From NCBI RefSeq assembly GCF_002160865.1, contig NZ_NFLJ01000009.1:1-64000 (forward strand): a DNA stretch of 64,000 bases, in the 5' to 3' direction. The translations under genes and the position numbers were made by a program. Position 1 is the stretch's first letter; each line of letters opens with the position of its first letter. A model generated the notes under the pieces. The model saw only the letters and a list, made by a program, of their open reading frames with translations. It ran no database searches and was not told the origin of the DNA. This document shows positions 1 through 9,811 of the stretch, piece after piece. This DNA comes from Massiliimicrobium timonense. GTDB lineage: Bacteria; Bacillota_I; Bacilli_A; Erysipelotrichales; Coprobacillaceae.

Positions 1-623
1 GATGAAGTCCCTATACGTGATGCTCCAGCATTAACCATTGCTTCCATATCTTCAAATGTTTTGACACCACCACTGGCTTTAACTTCACAGTGATCACCAA
101 CAGTTTGTTTCATTAAAGCTACATCATGAACTGTTGCTCCTCCTGTTGAAAAACCTGTTGATGTTTTTACAAACGTTGCTTTGGCTTTCATAGCCTGTTG
201 ACATGCTAAAACTTTTTCTTCATCCGTTAATAAACATGTTTCAATAATCACTTTTACACAATGTCCTTGACTGGCATCCACAACTGCTTGAATATCTTGA
301 TAAACTGTATCCATATCTCCAGCTTTTAAAGCACCGATATTGATGACCATATCCACTTCATCTGCTCCTTCTTCAATTGCCATTTTGGTTTCATAAGCTT
401 TCACCTTGGAAGTATTCGCTCCTAGTGGAAATCCAATCACTGTACAAACACGAACATCACTTTCTTTAAGATATTCAGCACAGTATGATACCCATACTGG
501 ATTCACACAAACAGATGCAAAGTCATATTGCATTGCCTCATCACATAACTTTGTAATATCAGTTTTTGAAGCATTTGCTTTTAATAATGTGTGATCAATC
601 AATTTGTTCCATTTCTTTTCCAT
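1..623 (-). CDS. deoC: Deoxyribose-phosphate aldolase, 3' end cut by window edge
   Basis: DeoC reversibly cleaves 2-deoxyribose 5-phosphate to glyceraldehyde 3-phosphate and acetaldehyde in deoxynucleoside catabolism. I translated 207 residues. The class I aldolase signature residues are visible: D92 in DMVINIG, the Schiff-base lysine K153 in KTSTG, and K182 in KASGG. The protein is nearly complete; only the last few residues lie beyond base 1. I chose ATG at 621-623 because AAAGGAG sits eight bases upstream and the protein then begins [16 protein letters not shown], as the family does. The start lies inside the 3' end of the MurE-like gene (29-base overlap), so it is the last visible gene of the rsmE operon and is probably translationally coupled. 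Confidence 0.95.
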   Translation of the reverse strand, partial: MEKKWNKLIDHTLLKANASKTDITKLCDEAMQYDFASVCVNPVWVSYCAEYLKESDVRVCTVIGFPLGANTSKVKAYETKMAIEEGADEVDMVINIGALKAGDMDTVYQDIQAVVDASQGHCVKVIIETCLLTDEEKVLACQQAMKAKATFVKTSTGFSTGGATVHDVALMKQTVGDHCEVKASGGVKTFEDMEAMVNAGASRIGTS

Positions 624-2076
624 TGTCTTCTTCTCCTTTAAAAATTTTATTGATTGCTTCTAAAGCAACATATTTATCTCCAGGATAAGGATCATTACCA
701 ATAGCCGAAGCCATAAACTGTTCATGTCCTTTCCCAAGAATCAAAATAATATCATGTCGATTGGCAATTTCAATAGCCTGTTCAATAGCGATGCGACGAT
801 CTTCAATAATCACACTGACAGGTTTTTCGATATATTTTTGTATATCCAGACAAATATCTTGAATATCTTCGTCACGATTATCCTCAGCTGTCAAAATCAC
901 TTGATCGCAGTATTGATTTGCAAGTTTTCCAATCTTTTGACGCTTATTATAATTCTTCTTTCCCGGTGCTCCAAAGACTGCAATAATACGTCCGTCTTTT
1001 TTAACTTGCTGAGCAAACTGAAACACTTTTTCATAACTTTTGACATGTTGACAGTAATCCACAATAACATGAAATGGATAAGGATGTTGTAAAAGCTCCA
1101 TACGTCCATCTACACCGGAAATATGTTCAACCCTATCAATCACTTGGGAAAGAGGCATTTCTAAAGCCAATAAAGCCGTCATGACAGCTAAAACATTAGA
1201 AATATTAAAACGCCCCAAAACACCTACTGATACATGTTTTAATTCATCATGCACCTGTACATCAAACTCACTATGATCAATAAAAACTTCAATGTTTCTC
1301 GCCATGATATCCGCTTTATGTTCAATACCATAAGTCAAAATATGACATTTAATCTGATCTTTAACCAGATTATAAAAACGGACTTCATCAGTATTTAATA
1401 TGGCATAACCTTTTTCATCAATCAATGAAAACAGTTTTGCTTTAGATGCCATTAAATTTTCCATTGTTCCATGAAAATCAAGATGTTCTTCATAAACATT
1501 GGTAAAAATACCAATATCAAAATGAACACTATCCACTCTTTTTAAAGCCAATCCATGACTGGATACTTCCAATGTGACACCTTTGACATCTTTTTTAACC
1601 ATATCACTTAAATGTCTTTGTAAAAAAATTGTTTCCGGTGTTGTATAAGGACATTGTTCAATAATCCCGGCATATTCAATATTATTCGTTCCAATATAAC
1701 CCATTTTTAAAAACTGTGACAAAGCATTTTTAATCATTAAAGCTACAATTGTTTTACCACTTGAACCCGTGACACCAATCACAGTCATCTTATAGCTAGG
1801 ATGATCATAAAATAAATCTGCCACTCGATTCAATTCATCTAAGACATTATCAACCTTAATATATAAAACATCTTTATGCTTAAAAGTCAAAGGTTTAGAA
1901 TAAACGATACATTTTGCACCCTGAAAAATAGCATCTTCAATATATTTATGTCCATCAACACTTAATCCATCAATGCAAAAGAAAATAGAATCTTTTCCAA
2001 CATATCGTGAATCACTATGAATAGATTGAACTTTAAAATCCTCATCAACAGGAAATAATTCATTAATTTTTTTCAC
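595..2076 (-). CDS. MurE-like Mur ligase (UDP-MurNAc-tripeptide synthetase family), divergent
   Basis: This 493-residue protein has the three-domain Mur ligase layout. MurE adds the third amino acid of the peptidoglycan stem peptide. Visible matches are DSR near residue 22, the P-loop GVTGSSGKT at 101-109 (usually GTNGKTT), TTPE at 145-148, EVSSHGL at 170-176, a probable carbamylated lysine K212, GRFNISN at 288-294 and GKGHEQ at 448-453. Several usual motifs are altered: DYAH is DYCQ at 340-343, and the amino-acid-selecting DNPR region is EDNR at 398-401, so lysine or diaminopimelate specificity cannot be read with confidence. The start is GTG at 2074-2076 behind AGGAAG and overlaps mtaB by 14 bases. 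It may be a second, specialised MurE paralogue. Membership of the Mur ligase family is certain; the exact substrate is not. Confidence 0.8.
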   Translation of the reverse strand: MKKINELFPVDEDFKVQSIHSDSRYVGKDSIFFCIDGLSVDGHKYIEDAIFQGAKCIVYSKPLTFKHKDVLYIKVDNVLDELNRVADLFYDHPSYKMTVIGVTGSSGKTIVALMIKNALSQFLKMGYIGTNNIEYAGIIEQCPYTTPETIFLQRHLSDMVKKDVKGVTLEVSSHGLALKRVDSVHFDIGIFTNVYEEHLDFHGTMENLMASKAKLFSLIDEKGYAILNTDEVRFYNLVKDQIKCHILTYGIEHKADIMARNIEVFIDHSEFDVQVHDELKHVSVGVLGRFNISNVLAVMTALLALEMPLSQVIDRVEHISGVDGRMELLQHPYPFHVIVDYCQHVKSYEKVFQFAQQVKKDGRIIAVFGAPGKKNYNKRQKIGKLANQYCDQVILTAEDNRDEDIQDICLDIQKYIEKPVSVIIEDRRIAIEQAIEIANRHDIILILGKGHEQFMASAIGNDPYPGDKYVALEAINKIFKGEEDNGKEMEQID

Positions 2077-3370
2077 TTACAACACTTCCTATCAATATCG
2101 TATCTTGACATTCTTCAATCAATACATGATATATATGCCCTACAGAATTTAAAGGCAAGTTTGTTTTAACCTTTAAATAATTAGAAGCATGTCCAATCAT
2201 ACTTTCACCATCTGGTTCTTCAATTAAAACCTCTAAAGTTTTTCCAATTTGACTCAAGGCAAATTCATGTTGTAATTGATGGGATAAATCCATCAATGCC
2301 TTAACTCTTTGATGTTTTGTTGGACCATTAATCTGATCTTTCATTTTAGCAGCTGGAGTCCCTCGACGAGGAGAATAAGGAAAGACATGCAATTGATTAA
2401 AATGCATCTTTTGAATCCATTGATATGTCGTTTGAAAATCTTCTTCTGTTTCACCCGGAAAACCAACAATCACATCTGTAGTAATCGAAAGTGTTGGTAA
2501 TTTTTCTTTCAGTTCTTGAAGTTTTTGAGCAAATTCATCAGTTGTATAATGACGATTCATTTTCTTAAGGATTTTATCACATCCAGATTGAATAGGAATA
2601 TGTAAATGATCAACAATAACAGGTGAAGTTGCTATTAAATCAATGATTTCATGTGTAATCTGACTCATTTCAATAGATGAAATACGTAATCTTTTTAATC
2701 CTTTAACTTGGGTTGTTAAATCAACTAATAAATCATAAAAGCTATAATCTTCAAAATCTTGACCATACCCAGCTGTATGAATACCTGTTAAGACAATTTC
2801 AACAAAACCATGATCAACTAATTTTTGAGCCTGTTGTAAAACACTATCCTTATCTCTTGAACGAATCCTTCCTCTGGCATAAGGAATAATACAATAAGTA
2901 CAAAAATTATTGCAGCCATCTTGAATCTTTAAAAAAGCACGTGTATTTCTTGTGAATTCATCAATATCCAAATCTTCAAAACGAGATAATGTCATGACAT
3001 CTTCAACATGGATGACTGTTTGATGAGAGCGTTGATATTCTTCTACAAACTCAACAATACGATTTCTAAACTGTGTTCCTAAAATGACTCCTACACCTTC
3101 AATTTGAGCCACTTCCTCACTGGCTACTTGACTATAGCAGCCAACAACACAAACTATTGCCTGAGGATTTTGACGGATGGCTTTACGAATCATCTGGCGT
3201 GATTTCGAATCACCAGTATTCGTTACAGTGCAGGTATTAATCACATAAACATCTGCCTTGTCTTTAAAATCAACATTTTCATATCCAGCTTCATGAAACA
3301 GCTTTAACATCGCTTCTGATTCATAAGTATTGACTTTACATCCAAGTGTTAAAAAAGCAACTTTTTTCAT
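2063..3370 (-). CDS. mtaB: tRNA t6A37 methylthiotransferase MtaB
   Basis: MtaB is a radical-SAM enzyme that converts t6A37 to ms2t6A37 in tRNAs reading ANN codons. The 435-residue product begins MKKVAFLTLGCKVNTYESEA, typical of the MtaB/YqeV branch. It has the N-terminal UPF0004 cysteines (GCKVN, NTCTVT, GCYSQ), then the radical-SAM CxxxCxxC in GCNNFCTYC, and a C-terminal TRAM-like region. ATG at 3370 follows AAAGGATATTT. It lies 11 bases behind the unknown gene and overlaps the MurE-like gene by 14 bases, so these genes form one operon. In other Bacillota mtaB also commonly follows rsmE, which supports the call. Confidence 0.93.
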   Translation of the reverse strand: MKKVAFLTLGCKVNTYESEAMLKLFHEAGYENVDFKDKADVYVINTCTVTNTGDSKSRQMIRKAIRQNPQAIVCVVGCYSQVASEEVAQIEGVGVILGTQFRNRIVEFVEEYQRSHQTVIHVEDVMTLSRFEDLDIDEFTRNTRAFLKIQDGCNNFCTYCIIPYARGRIRSRDKDSVLQQAQKLVDHGFVEIVLTGIHTAGYGQDFEDYSFYDLLVDLTTQVKGLKRLRISSIEMSQITHEIIDLIATSPVIVDHLHIPIQSGCDKILKKMNRHYTTDEFAQKLQELKEKLPTLSITTDVIVGFPGETEEDFQTTYQWIQKMHFNQLHVFPYSPRRGTPAAKMKDQINGPTKHQRVKALMDLSHQLQHEFALSQIGKTLEVLIEEPDGESMIGHASNYLKVKTNLPLNSVGHIYHVLIEECQDTILIGSVVSEKN

Positions 3371-3381
3371 AAATATCCTTT

Positions 3382-4152
3382 CTATTTATATTTTTTTATA
3401 ATTTTCTTATAATTCTTTAAAGAAATATATTCTAAATCTTTGAGTATTTCCAGACAGTCACGATATTGATAATTTTCAATAGCATCTGCAATCTTTTTAA
3501 CATCTTCTAAATGAGCATCTTTATGAGCATGTTCATCTTGAATAATGACTTTATTCATCAATTCATGATTATCTTTTTTAAAGATATAAATGGTTTTCAA
3601 TGGGTCAAAATATAAACAAATGTGACGTTGATCTTCATAGACATTTTGTAAAGATGTAAATGCTGTACGAAAAATATGATAACCATACATATCTATCGGT
3701 GTTTGTAGATTAACTTGAAAATTTTGAATATATTCACGATGCTGTTTTAAAAGCAACATCTGATAATCATGCGTATAGCGTTGATTCACAAATGGTTCAA
3801 GATAAGGAATATAAATCGTCACCTGACTTTGTGAGTCAACAAAATGTGGTGCTTCTTTTAAAACATCAGCAATATCATTATTAAACATCTTCTGTTTTTC
3901 ATCATAGTTTAAATAATCCAACAAATCATAATGCTGATTTAAAAAAGCTTCATAAATATTTTCAATTTTATTTTTTGTGAGTAACCCACGATAAATAATC
4001 TCATATGAAAACAAATCAAAGTCTGTTTTGATCTTTGATGATAATCCCATCTTTTCTAAAAACGAACGATGGTTTTCAATATCTTGATATAATTGAGTCT
4101 GTGAAAGAGGAATATGAACTCCAATCTTATTTAAACTTTCTATAAATCCCAT
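3382..4152 (-). CDS. Unrecognised 256-residue cytosolic protein in rsmE-mtaB operon
   Basis: I do not recognise a family. The 256-residue product has no signal peptide or obvious membrane segment. It is rich in Lys, Asp, Glu, Tyr and Gln, with a lysine-rich C-terminus. The start ATG at 4152 follows GGGAGTT and overlaps rsmE by 13 bases, while mtaB begins 11 bases downstream. Intact overlap on the coding strand and codon use like its neighbours argue that it is a real gene. Position between two RNA-modification genes hints at a link to RNA or translation, but nothing in the sequence demonstrates one. Confidence 0.7.
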   Translation of the reverse strand: MGFIESLNKIGVHIPLSQTQLYQDIENHRSFLEKMGLSSKIKTDFDLFSYEIIYRGLLTKNKIENIYEAFLNQHYDLLDYLNYDEKQKMFNNDIADVLKEAPHFVDSQSQVTIYIPYLEPFVNQRYTHDYQMLLLKQHREYIQNFQVNLQTPIDMYGYHIFRTAFTSLQNVYEDQRHICLYFDPLKTIYIFKKDNHELMNKVIIQDEHAHKDAHLEDVKKIADAIENYQYRDCLEILKDLEYISLKNYKKIIKKYK

Positions 4153-4886
4153 GACGACATCAACTCCCTACTAAAACCAATCACACTTAACATATACAAT
4201 GGTGCTGTTTCACTACGTAAAATTCTTTTCCCTAAGGCACATGTTTCAAATCCAGCCGCTTTCATCACAGCAATCTCACTTTCATCAAAACCACCCTCCG
4301 GTCCAACAACAATCGTCAATGTCTGATAATCTTTTTGTAGTGCTTTTGCAAATGTTTGATGTTCTCCTTGACGACTTTCTTCTTCATAAGCCACCAGATT
4401 GATGTCACTAACATAATCTTGTAAATGAGATAATGTTATTAATGAAGTCAATTCTGGTATTTTTTGACGACAGGACTGCTCACTGGCTTCTTTTAAAATA
4501 CGTAAATAACGTTCTCTTTTTTTATCAAAAGTTTTCGCATCCGTTTTAATAATACTGCGTTTAGATAAAAAAGGAACAATTCTTGTAACTCCTAATTCAG
4601 TCGCTTTTTGTAGTACCCATTCAAATTTATCATTTTTTGGTAATCCATAAATTAAAGTCACTTGAACATCCAGTTCATTATTCTCCAGCAATTCTTCTTT
4701 TTGCTGAAGAATTCCTTTATCCATATCCACAATTTCATATATGTAAACATGTTGATCTGGTAAAATACAAATCACCTGATCACCTGAACGATAACGCATC
4801 ACACGTTGCATATGTTTATGATTATAAGAGTCAATATGTATATATGACCCCTCTATGTTTTTGGCATCTATAAAATATCTTTGCAT
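4140..4886 (-). CDS. rsmE: 16S rRNA (uracil1498-N3)-methyltransferase RsmE
   Basis: RsmE methylates N3 of U1498 in 16S rRNA. The 248-residue protein has an N-terminal PUA-like domain and a C-terminal SPOUT domain with the trefoil-knot motifs: KATELGV, EASEQSCR, VVGPEGGF and LGKRILRSETA. ATG at 4886 follows AAAGGAGG. A possible -10 box (TAGAAT, minus strand, plus coordinates 4904-4909) lies upstream, just after the clpB terminator, so this gene probably opens the operon rsmE - unknown - mtaB - MurE-like - deoC. In many Bacillota rsmE follows prmA and dnaJ; here it follows clpB. Confidence 0.94.
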   Translation of the reverse strand: MQRYFIDAKNIEGSYIHIDSYNHKHMQRVMRYRSGDQVICILPDQHVYIYEIVDMDKGILQQKEELLENNELDVQVTLIYGLPKNDKFEWVLQKATELGVTRIVPFLSKRSIIKTDAKTFDKKRERYLRILKEASEQSCRQKIPELTSLITLSHLQDYVSDINLVAYEEESRQGEHQTFAKALQKDYQTLTIVVGPEGGFDESEIAVMKAAGFETCALGKRILRSETAPLYMLSVIGFSRELMSSWDL

Positions 4887-4929
4887 AACTTCCTCCTTTC
4901 GCTATTCTAACACATTTTATTGAATATAA

Positions 4930-4968
4930 AAAGAAAAAAAGATTAGTAAAGTCAATCCTCTACTAACC
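4930..4968 (-). terminator. Rho-independent terminator of clpB
   Basis: On the minus strand GGTTAGTA pairs with TACTAATC around a 12-base loop, and a long T-rich run follows (TTTTTTTCTTTTT). It lies just after the clpB stop and before the rsmE promoter region. Confidence 0.8.
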
Positions 4969-4976
4969 TTTCAATC

Positions 4977-7547
4977 TTATGACTTTCTAATAATAAATTG
5001 TTGATTTTGATAATCAATGACAATATGATCATCTTTTTGAATCGTTCCTTTAATCATTTCTTTAGCAACTAATGTTTCAATATGCCCCTGAATGAAACGT
5101 TTAAGTGGTCTGGCTCCAAAAGTAGGATCAAAACCTTCTCTTGCAATTTCTTCTTTAGCCCCGTCACTCACTTGAACTGATATATTCTGTTGTTCTAGAC
5201 GTGTAGAAAGCTGAGCAATAAATTTATCAATAATCTTATAAACAACTTGATTATCTAATGAATTAAACATGATAATTTCATCAATACGATTCAAGAATTC
5301 TGGTTTAAAATGAGCTTTTAACTCCATTTCAACTTCATGTCTTGTTTCTTCATTATTACCTTGTAATAAATATTGTGAGCCAATATTAGATGTCATAATA
5401 ATGATTGTATTTTTGAAGCTAACAACATTACCTTTAGAATCTGTAATACGACCATCATCTAAGACTTGTAATAACACATTAAAGACTTCTGGATGGGCTT
5501 TTTCAATTTCATCTAATAAAACAATACTGTATGGTGCACGTCTAACAGCCTCTGTTAATTGTCCACCTTCTTCATATCCAACATAACCTGGAGGAGCTCC
5601 TAATAAACGAGAAACACTAAACTTCTCCATATATTCACTCATGTCAATACGGACAATATTCTTTTCACTATCGAATAATTGTTCTGCTAAACTTTTGGCA
5701 ACTTCTGTTTTTCCTACTCCAGTTGGACCCAAGAACATAAACGAACCAATTGGACGGTTTTCATCATTGATTCCAGCACGTGATCTTAAAATAGCATCAC
5801 AGATCTTTTCAATCGCTTCATCTTGTCCAATGACTCTTTTTCTTAAAGTATCATCAAGATGTAATAATTTTTCTCTTTCAGATTCCATCAATTTATGAAT
5901 AGGAATACCTGTCCATCTGGCAATAACTTCACTGACTGTATCAACTGTTACCTTTTCCTGTAATAAGGCATCATCAGATTCTTGTGATTGATAATCAGCA
6001 ATTTCTTTATTAATACGAGGTAATGTTTCATACTTGATTTTTGAAGCTTCTTCTAAATTACCTTCAGTTTCATATTTATCTTTAAGTGCTTCATATCTCA
6101 CTTTTTGATCTTTTAATTCTTTAATATGATCTAAAGCCTTCTTTTCTTCTTTCCATTTGTCTGTTAAACCTGTGACTTGTTCATCTAAAGAAGCGATACG
6201 ACTTTTGATTTCATTTAAACGTTTTTCATTATCTGCATTTTTATCTTCTTTTTCAATAGAAATACGTTCCATTTCCAAACGATTCTTTTCTCTTGTGATA
6301 ACATCTAATTCTTCTGGTAAAGAATCAATTTCCATACGCACAGATGCACAAGCTTCATCAATTAAATCAATAGCCTTATCTGGCAAGAAACGATCGGTAA
6401 TATAACGTTCACTCATATTCACAGCTGCCACAATAGCACTATCAGTAATTTGTACACCATGATGAGATTCGAAGCTATCTTTTAAACCACGTAAAATCGC
6501 AATTGTATCGTCACTATCTGGTTCATCAACCTGAACTTTTTGGAAACGTCTTTCTAAGGCAGCATCTTTTTCAATGTACATACGATACTCATCTAGCGTT
6601 GTTGCTCCAATACAATGAAGTTCCCCACGTGCTAACATTGGTTTCAATAAGTTAGCTGCATCCATAGCTCCATCTGTTTTTCCAGCACCTACAAGCTGAT
6701 GAATCTCATCAATGAATAAAATGATATTTCCTTCAGATTTTTTAATTTCATTTAAAACAGCTTTCAATCTTTCTTCAAATTCACCACGATATTTAGCACC
6801 TGCTACCAAAGCTCCTAAATCAAGTTCATAAAGCGTCTTATTTTGTAAGCTGACAGGCACGTCATTTTTAAAAATACGCCATGCCAATCCTTCCACAATA
6901 GCCGTTTTCCCAACACCAGGTTCACCTATCAAAATAGGATTATTTTTTGTTTTACGTGATAAGATTTGAATCACACGTCTAATTTCTTCATCACGACCAA
7001 TAACAGGATCTAATTTTCCATCCTTAACATCTTGAATAAGATCTCTACCATATTTTGTTAAAACTTCATATTGATTTTCTGGTTGAGGATTATTAACCAT
7101 ATTTCCACCTCGCATTTCTTTAATAATTTTTTCTAATTCTTTTTTATTTAAATGATACTGTCTAATGATTTCTTGAATAAAAGTAGATTGCACTTCAAAC
7201 ATAGCCATAATCAAATGTTCTACACTGGTATATTCATCTTTATAATCATTCATTACTTTTTGAGCTTTTATCAGTAATTGATTTAGATCATAAGAAATTC
7301 TCATTTGACTTTCATCAATACCACCAACTCTTGGTTTTTGTTGTTGTTTATTTCTTAAAAATGTTGTCAATTGTTGAATATCTACATGAGCCTTAGAAAG
7401 AACACGATATAAAATACCACTTGTATCCTCTAATAAAGCCAATAGAAAATCTTCTACATCCACAACTTGACAAGACATATCTAAAGCTTGTTGCATGGCT
7501 TTTTGCATCGCTTCCTGCATGGCTGTCGTCCATTTTTCAATATTCAT
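4977..7547 (-). CDS. clpB: ATP-dependent disaggregase ClpB
   Basis: ClpB is a hexameric AAA+ chaperone that extracts polypeptides from aggregates together with DnaK. The 856-residue protein has the N-domain, a first AAA+ module with Walker A GEPGVGKT, the long coiled-coil M domain, and a second AAA+ module with GPTGVGKT, followed by the D2 small domain. The M domain distinguishes it from ClpC. I chose ATG at 7547 ([14 protein letters not shown]) because AGGAG lies eight bases upstream. A longer in-frame reading from 7580 would run through the CIRCE operator and lacks a ribosome site. It is monocistronic: own promoter with two CIRCE elements, own terminator. HrcA control of clpB is therefore strongly indicated; no CtsR-type heptad repeat is seen. 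Confidence 0.97.
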   Translation of the reverse strand: MNIEKWTTAMQEAMQKAMQQALDMSCQVVDVEDFLLALLEDTSGILYRVLSKAHVDIQQLTTFLRNKQQQKPRVGGIDESQMRISYDLNQLLIKAQKVMNDYKDEYTSVEHLIMAMFEVQSTFIQEIIRQYHLNKKELEKIIKEMRGGNMVNNPQPENQYEVLTKYGRDLIQDVKDGKLDPVIGRDEEIRRVIQILSRKTKNNPILIGEPGVGKTAIVEGLAWRIFKNDVPVSLQNKTLYELDLGALVAGAKYRGEFEERLKAVLNEIKKSEGNIILFIDEIHQLVGAGKTDGAMDAANLLKPMLARGELHCIGATTLDEYRMYIEKDAALERRFQKVQVDEPDSDDTIAILRGLKDSFESHHGVQITDSAIVAAVNMSERYITDRFLPDKAIDLIDEACASVRMEIDSLPEELDVITREKNRLEMERISIEKEDKNADNEKRLNEIKSRIASLDEQVTGLTDKWKEEKKALDHIKELKDQKVRYEALKDKYETEGNLEEASKIKYETLPRINKEIADYQSQESDDALLQEKVTVDTVSEVIARWTGIPIHKLMESEREKLLHLDDTLRKRVIGQDEAIEKICDAILRSRAGINDENRPIGSFMFLGPTGVGKTEVAKSLAEQLFDSEKNIVRIDMSEYMEKFSVSRLLGAPPGYVGYEEGGQLTEAVRRAPYSIVLLDEIEKAHPEVFNVLLQVLDDGRITDSKGNVVSFKNTIIIMTSNIGSQYLLQGNNEETRHEVEMELKAHFKPEFLNRIDEIIMFNSLDNQVVYKIIDKFIAQLSTRLEQQNISVQVSDGAKEEIAREGFDPTFGARPLKRFIQGHIETLVAKEMIKGTIQKDDHIVIDYQNQQFIIRKS

Positions 7548-7560
7548 ATCTATCACTCCT

Positions 7561-7587
7561 TTAGCACTCATATATCCCAAGTGCTAA
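7561..7587. promoter_or_regulatory. CIRCE operator 1 (HrcA site) before clpB
   Basis: The half-sites TTAGCACTC and AAGTGCTAA are separated by exactly nine bases. This matches the HrcA consensus TTAGCACTC-N9-GAGTGCTAA with one mismatch. It sits in the clpB leader, immediately before the Shine-Dalgarno. Confidence 0.95.
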
Positions 7588-7591
7588 CTAT

Positions 7592-7619
7592 AGTATATCA
7601 CGTTTTTTAGCACTGTCAA
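7592..7619 (-). promoter_or_regulatory. clpB: Sigma-A promoter of clpB, embedded between CIRCE elements
   Basis: On the minus strand TTGACA (7614-7619) and TATACT (7592-7597) are separated by 16 bases. The -35 lies inside the upstream CIRCE element and the expected start point falls at the downstream one, so HrcA bound at either site would block RNA polymerase. Confidence 0.85.
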
Positions 7620-7633
7620 CACCGAAGTGCTAA
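7607..7633. promoter_or_regulatory. CIRCE operator 2 (HrcA site) before clpB
   Basis: TTAGCACTG and AAGTGCTAA are separated by nine bases, two mismatches from consensus. The centre lies 46 bases from that of the first element, and the site contains the clpB -35 box. Confidence 0.9.
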
Positions 7634-7640
7634 AATATGA

Positions 7641-7673
7641 ATAAAAAAATCTTTAGGAATCATTCCTAAAGAT
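7641..7673 (-). terminator. Terminator of the priA-degV operon
   Basis: ATCTTTAGGAAT pairs with ATTCCTAAAGAT (7649-7673) and is followed on the minus strand by seven T residues. The stem includes the degV stop codon. It separates the housekeeping operon from the clpB promoter. Confidence 0.88.
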
Positions 7674-8562
7674 CATATTTCTTTAAAATACCTACACCAA
7701 TAGGATAAGGTCCTGTATGAACACCAATGGTTGCGCCAATTTGTTGAATCATAATCGGTTCATGAAAATCCGGAAAAGCTTGAATCAGACTTTCCTGAAG
7801 TTTGTCCTTAAAATCTTCTCCTTCTTTTTGGTCATAGCCATAACCTACACAGAAGCGATATTCATGGGGTGATAAATGCTGTTCTTGAAAATACTGAATT
7901 GTTTTTTCAATAACTTTCTTTTTTGATTTCTCTCTCCCACGTGTCACTCCCATAGCGAAAATTTCACCATCATGTAAAACAATCAAAGGACGAATGCCTA
8001 ATGTTTTAGCAGCAACTCCAGCGACTTTTCCAATTCTTCCACCATGAATTAAATATTCAAAATTCCCTACTGTAAAGAAAATACGTCCTGAAGATTTAAT
8101 ATCTTCAATTTTTTGAACAACTTCGTCATATGACAATCCTGCCATTTGCATTTGAGCTGCTTCAATAACTAGCAATCCCTGTAATACCGTATTAACAGTC
8201 GCATCAATGATTGTGATACGTTGATTAGGATATTGTTCTTCCAGCATCATTTTAGCATTCATTGCACTGTTGTAAGAACCAGAAAACTTTGTTGTAATAC
8301 AAATACATATAATATCTTTTTGTTGATCTAATATTTTCGTAAATGTCTGTATATAGTCTTCAATAGAAGGCATGGATGTTTTTGGAAACACATCTTTGTG
8401 ATCAACCATATACTGATAAAACTCATGAACTTTAATGTCTTCTTTTTCTTTTTGATGATGAACACCATCAATCGTTATATAAAATGGAACGACTTCTAAA
8501 TGATATTGATCAACAAGTGATTGTTCTAAATCACATGAACCATCTGTGACAATCTGATACAT
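7666..8562 (-). CDS. DegV family fatty-acid-binding protein
   Basis: DegV-family proteins bind a fatty acid between two alpha/beta domains; some (FakB) present it to the fatty-acid kinase FakA for phospholipid synthesis. The 298-residue product shows the family signatures TDGSCDL near the N-terminus, KTSMPS, SGSYNSA and the GGRIGK block. I chose ATG at 8562 because AAAGGAGGGG precedes it; the upstream in-frame codons overlap the thiN 3' end. It is the last gene of the long housekeeping operon, and its stop codon is within the terminator stem. Which DegV subclass it is cannot be told from sequence alone. Confidence 0.9.
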   Translation of the reverse strand: MYQIVTDGSCDLEQSLVDQYHLEVVPFYITIDGVHHQKEKEDIKVHEFYQYMVDHKDVFPKTSMPSIEDYIQTFTKILDQQKDIICICITTKFSGSYNSAMNAKMMLEEQYPNQRITIIDATVNTVLQGLLVIEAAQMQMAGLSYDEVVQKIEDIKSSGRIFFTVGNFEYLIHGGRIGKVAGVAAKTLGIRPLIVLHDGEIFAMGVTRGREKSKKKVIEKTIQYFQEQHLSPHEYRFCVGYGYDQKEGEDFKDKLQESLIQAFPDFHEPIMIQQIGATIGVHTGPYPIGVGILKKYDL

Positions 8563-8576
8563 ACTCACCCCTCCTT

Positions 8577-9170
8577 TTATGATTGTGATTGAATACAAAG
8601 TATTGTTTGACTATTTTCAATAACAGCATATTCTCCATCCATTTGATTAGAAACACATAGTGGATCATTTCTTTTTAAATGATATTGATTTAATGGATAA
8701 TAGCAATGAGATAAAGTGATAATACTTTCATCAAAAGCAAATAATGAAAAATAATGATAATATTCCTTAAAAATATAATGCTGTCCCGGTTTTAAAACAT
8801 AGATTTTATTCCATTCATCATAGATTGTTATCGCATACTCCTGATATTTTTCTAATAAACATAAAACAGCCATAAAATGATCCATTCTTTGATGTGTTAC
8901 ACCATATAAGTCAATCGTATGATAACCATGATCAATTGCATACTGCAAAGCCAAAGCTGTATCCGTATCATCTTTAATAGAAGAATAACGCTGAATCTTT
9001 AATTGATCCAAAAGTTGTTCATTATCAAGAGAATCCATATCACCGATTGCGATAATCGGTGTAATCCCTTGATGATAAAGATGTTCAACGCCACGATCCA
9101 CAGCAATATAATCAATAGTGCGATCATGAACAGGACCTACATCAATACTTCCATAAATACCTATTTTCAT
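8577..9170 (-). CDS. thiN: Thiamine pyrophosphokinase
   Basis: ThiN transfers pyrophosphate from ATP to thiamine, giving thiamine pyrophosphate. The 197-residue length fits the family. Motifs visible are GDMDSL (usually GDFDS), KDDTDTALAL and the GVTHQRMDH block, which form the active site of this fold. The gene overlaps rpe by four bases (ATGA) and its stop lies in the degV leader, consistent with operon translation. The same order rsgA-rpe-thiN is found in Bacillus subtilis. TPP made here is needed by the PFOR encoded at 57649-61167. Confidence 0.92.
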   Translation of the reverse strand: MKIGIYGSIDVGPVHDRTIDYIAVDRGVEHLYHQGITPIIAIGDMDSLDNEQLLDQLKIQRYSSIKDDTDTALALQYAIDHGYHTIDLYGVTHQRMDHFMAVLCLLEKYQEYAITIYDEWNKIYVLKPGQHYIFKEYYHYFSLFAFDESIITLSHCYYPLNQYHLKRNDPLCVSNQMDGEYAVIENSQTILCIQSQS

Positions 9171-9811
9171 TTGAGTGATTCAATAGCTTCCTTTCTATTT
9201 TCAGCTTGAAAAACATAACTTCCCGCAACCAGAACATCTGCACCAGCTTGACGACATAACATTCCTGTTGTGGCATTAATTCCACCATCAACTTCAATCA
9301 AATAAGAACGCTCTTGACGCAACTGGTCAAGCTGTTCAATTTTTGAAATAGCCTGTTCCTGAAATTTCTGTCCACCAAAACCTGGTTCAACACTCATTAC
9401 CAAAACAAGATCCAAATCATCTAAATAAGGTATCAATGTATCAACAGGTGTTGCTGGTTTGATACTTAATCCCACATTGACTCCATGATGATGAACATGT
9501 TGAATGAAAGCACGAATATCTTGTTCATTAGAAAATGCTTCTATATGAGCAGTAATTGATGAAGCATGAGCTTTGATAAATTCATCTACATATTTCATGG
9601 GATTTTCAATCATCAAATGAACATCAAGATACAAATCTGTTACTTGAGAAATATCATTTAAAATACTATAACCAAAAGAAATATTAGGAACAAAATGTCC
9701 ATCCATGACATCATAATGAATCCAATCAGCTCCACAATTCTTGATGGAATCCAAATCTTTTTTTAATTCAGCAAAATCAGCTGATAAAACCGAAGGTGCA
9801 ACCTTAACCAT
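9167..9811 (-). CDS. rpe: Ribulose-phosphate 3-epimerase
   Basis: Rpe interconverts ribulose 5-phosphate and xylulose 5-phosphate in the pentose phosphate pathway. The 214-residue TIM barrel has the expected blocks: APSVLSADF at the start, HYDVMDGHFVPN, DVHLMIENP, MSVEPGFGGQKF and VDGGIN. The two metal-binding His/Asp pairs are present (H and D of HYDVMDG; H of DVHLM; D of VDGG). It overlaps rsgA by eight bases and thiN by four. Confidence 0.97.
   Translation of the reverse strand: MVKVAPSVLSADFAELKKDLDSIKNCGADWIHYDVMDGHFVPNISFGYSILNDISQVTDLYLDVHLMIENPMKYVDEFIKAHASSITAHIEAFSNEQDIRAFIQHVHHHGVNVGLSIKPATPVDTLIPYLDDLDLVLVMSVEPGFGGQKFQEQAISKIEQLDQLRQERSYLIEVDGGINATTGMLCRQAGADVLVAGSYVFQAENRKEAIESLK

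Noticed and set aside
724-1092. 122-codon plus-strand frame inside the MurE-like gene
   Set aside because: A shadow of a confidently identified gene, with no ribosome site.
7548-7580. Longer N-terminus for ClpB starting at 7580
   Set aside because: It would read through the CIRCE operator and has no ribosome site; ATG at 7547 has AGGAG and the normal family start.
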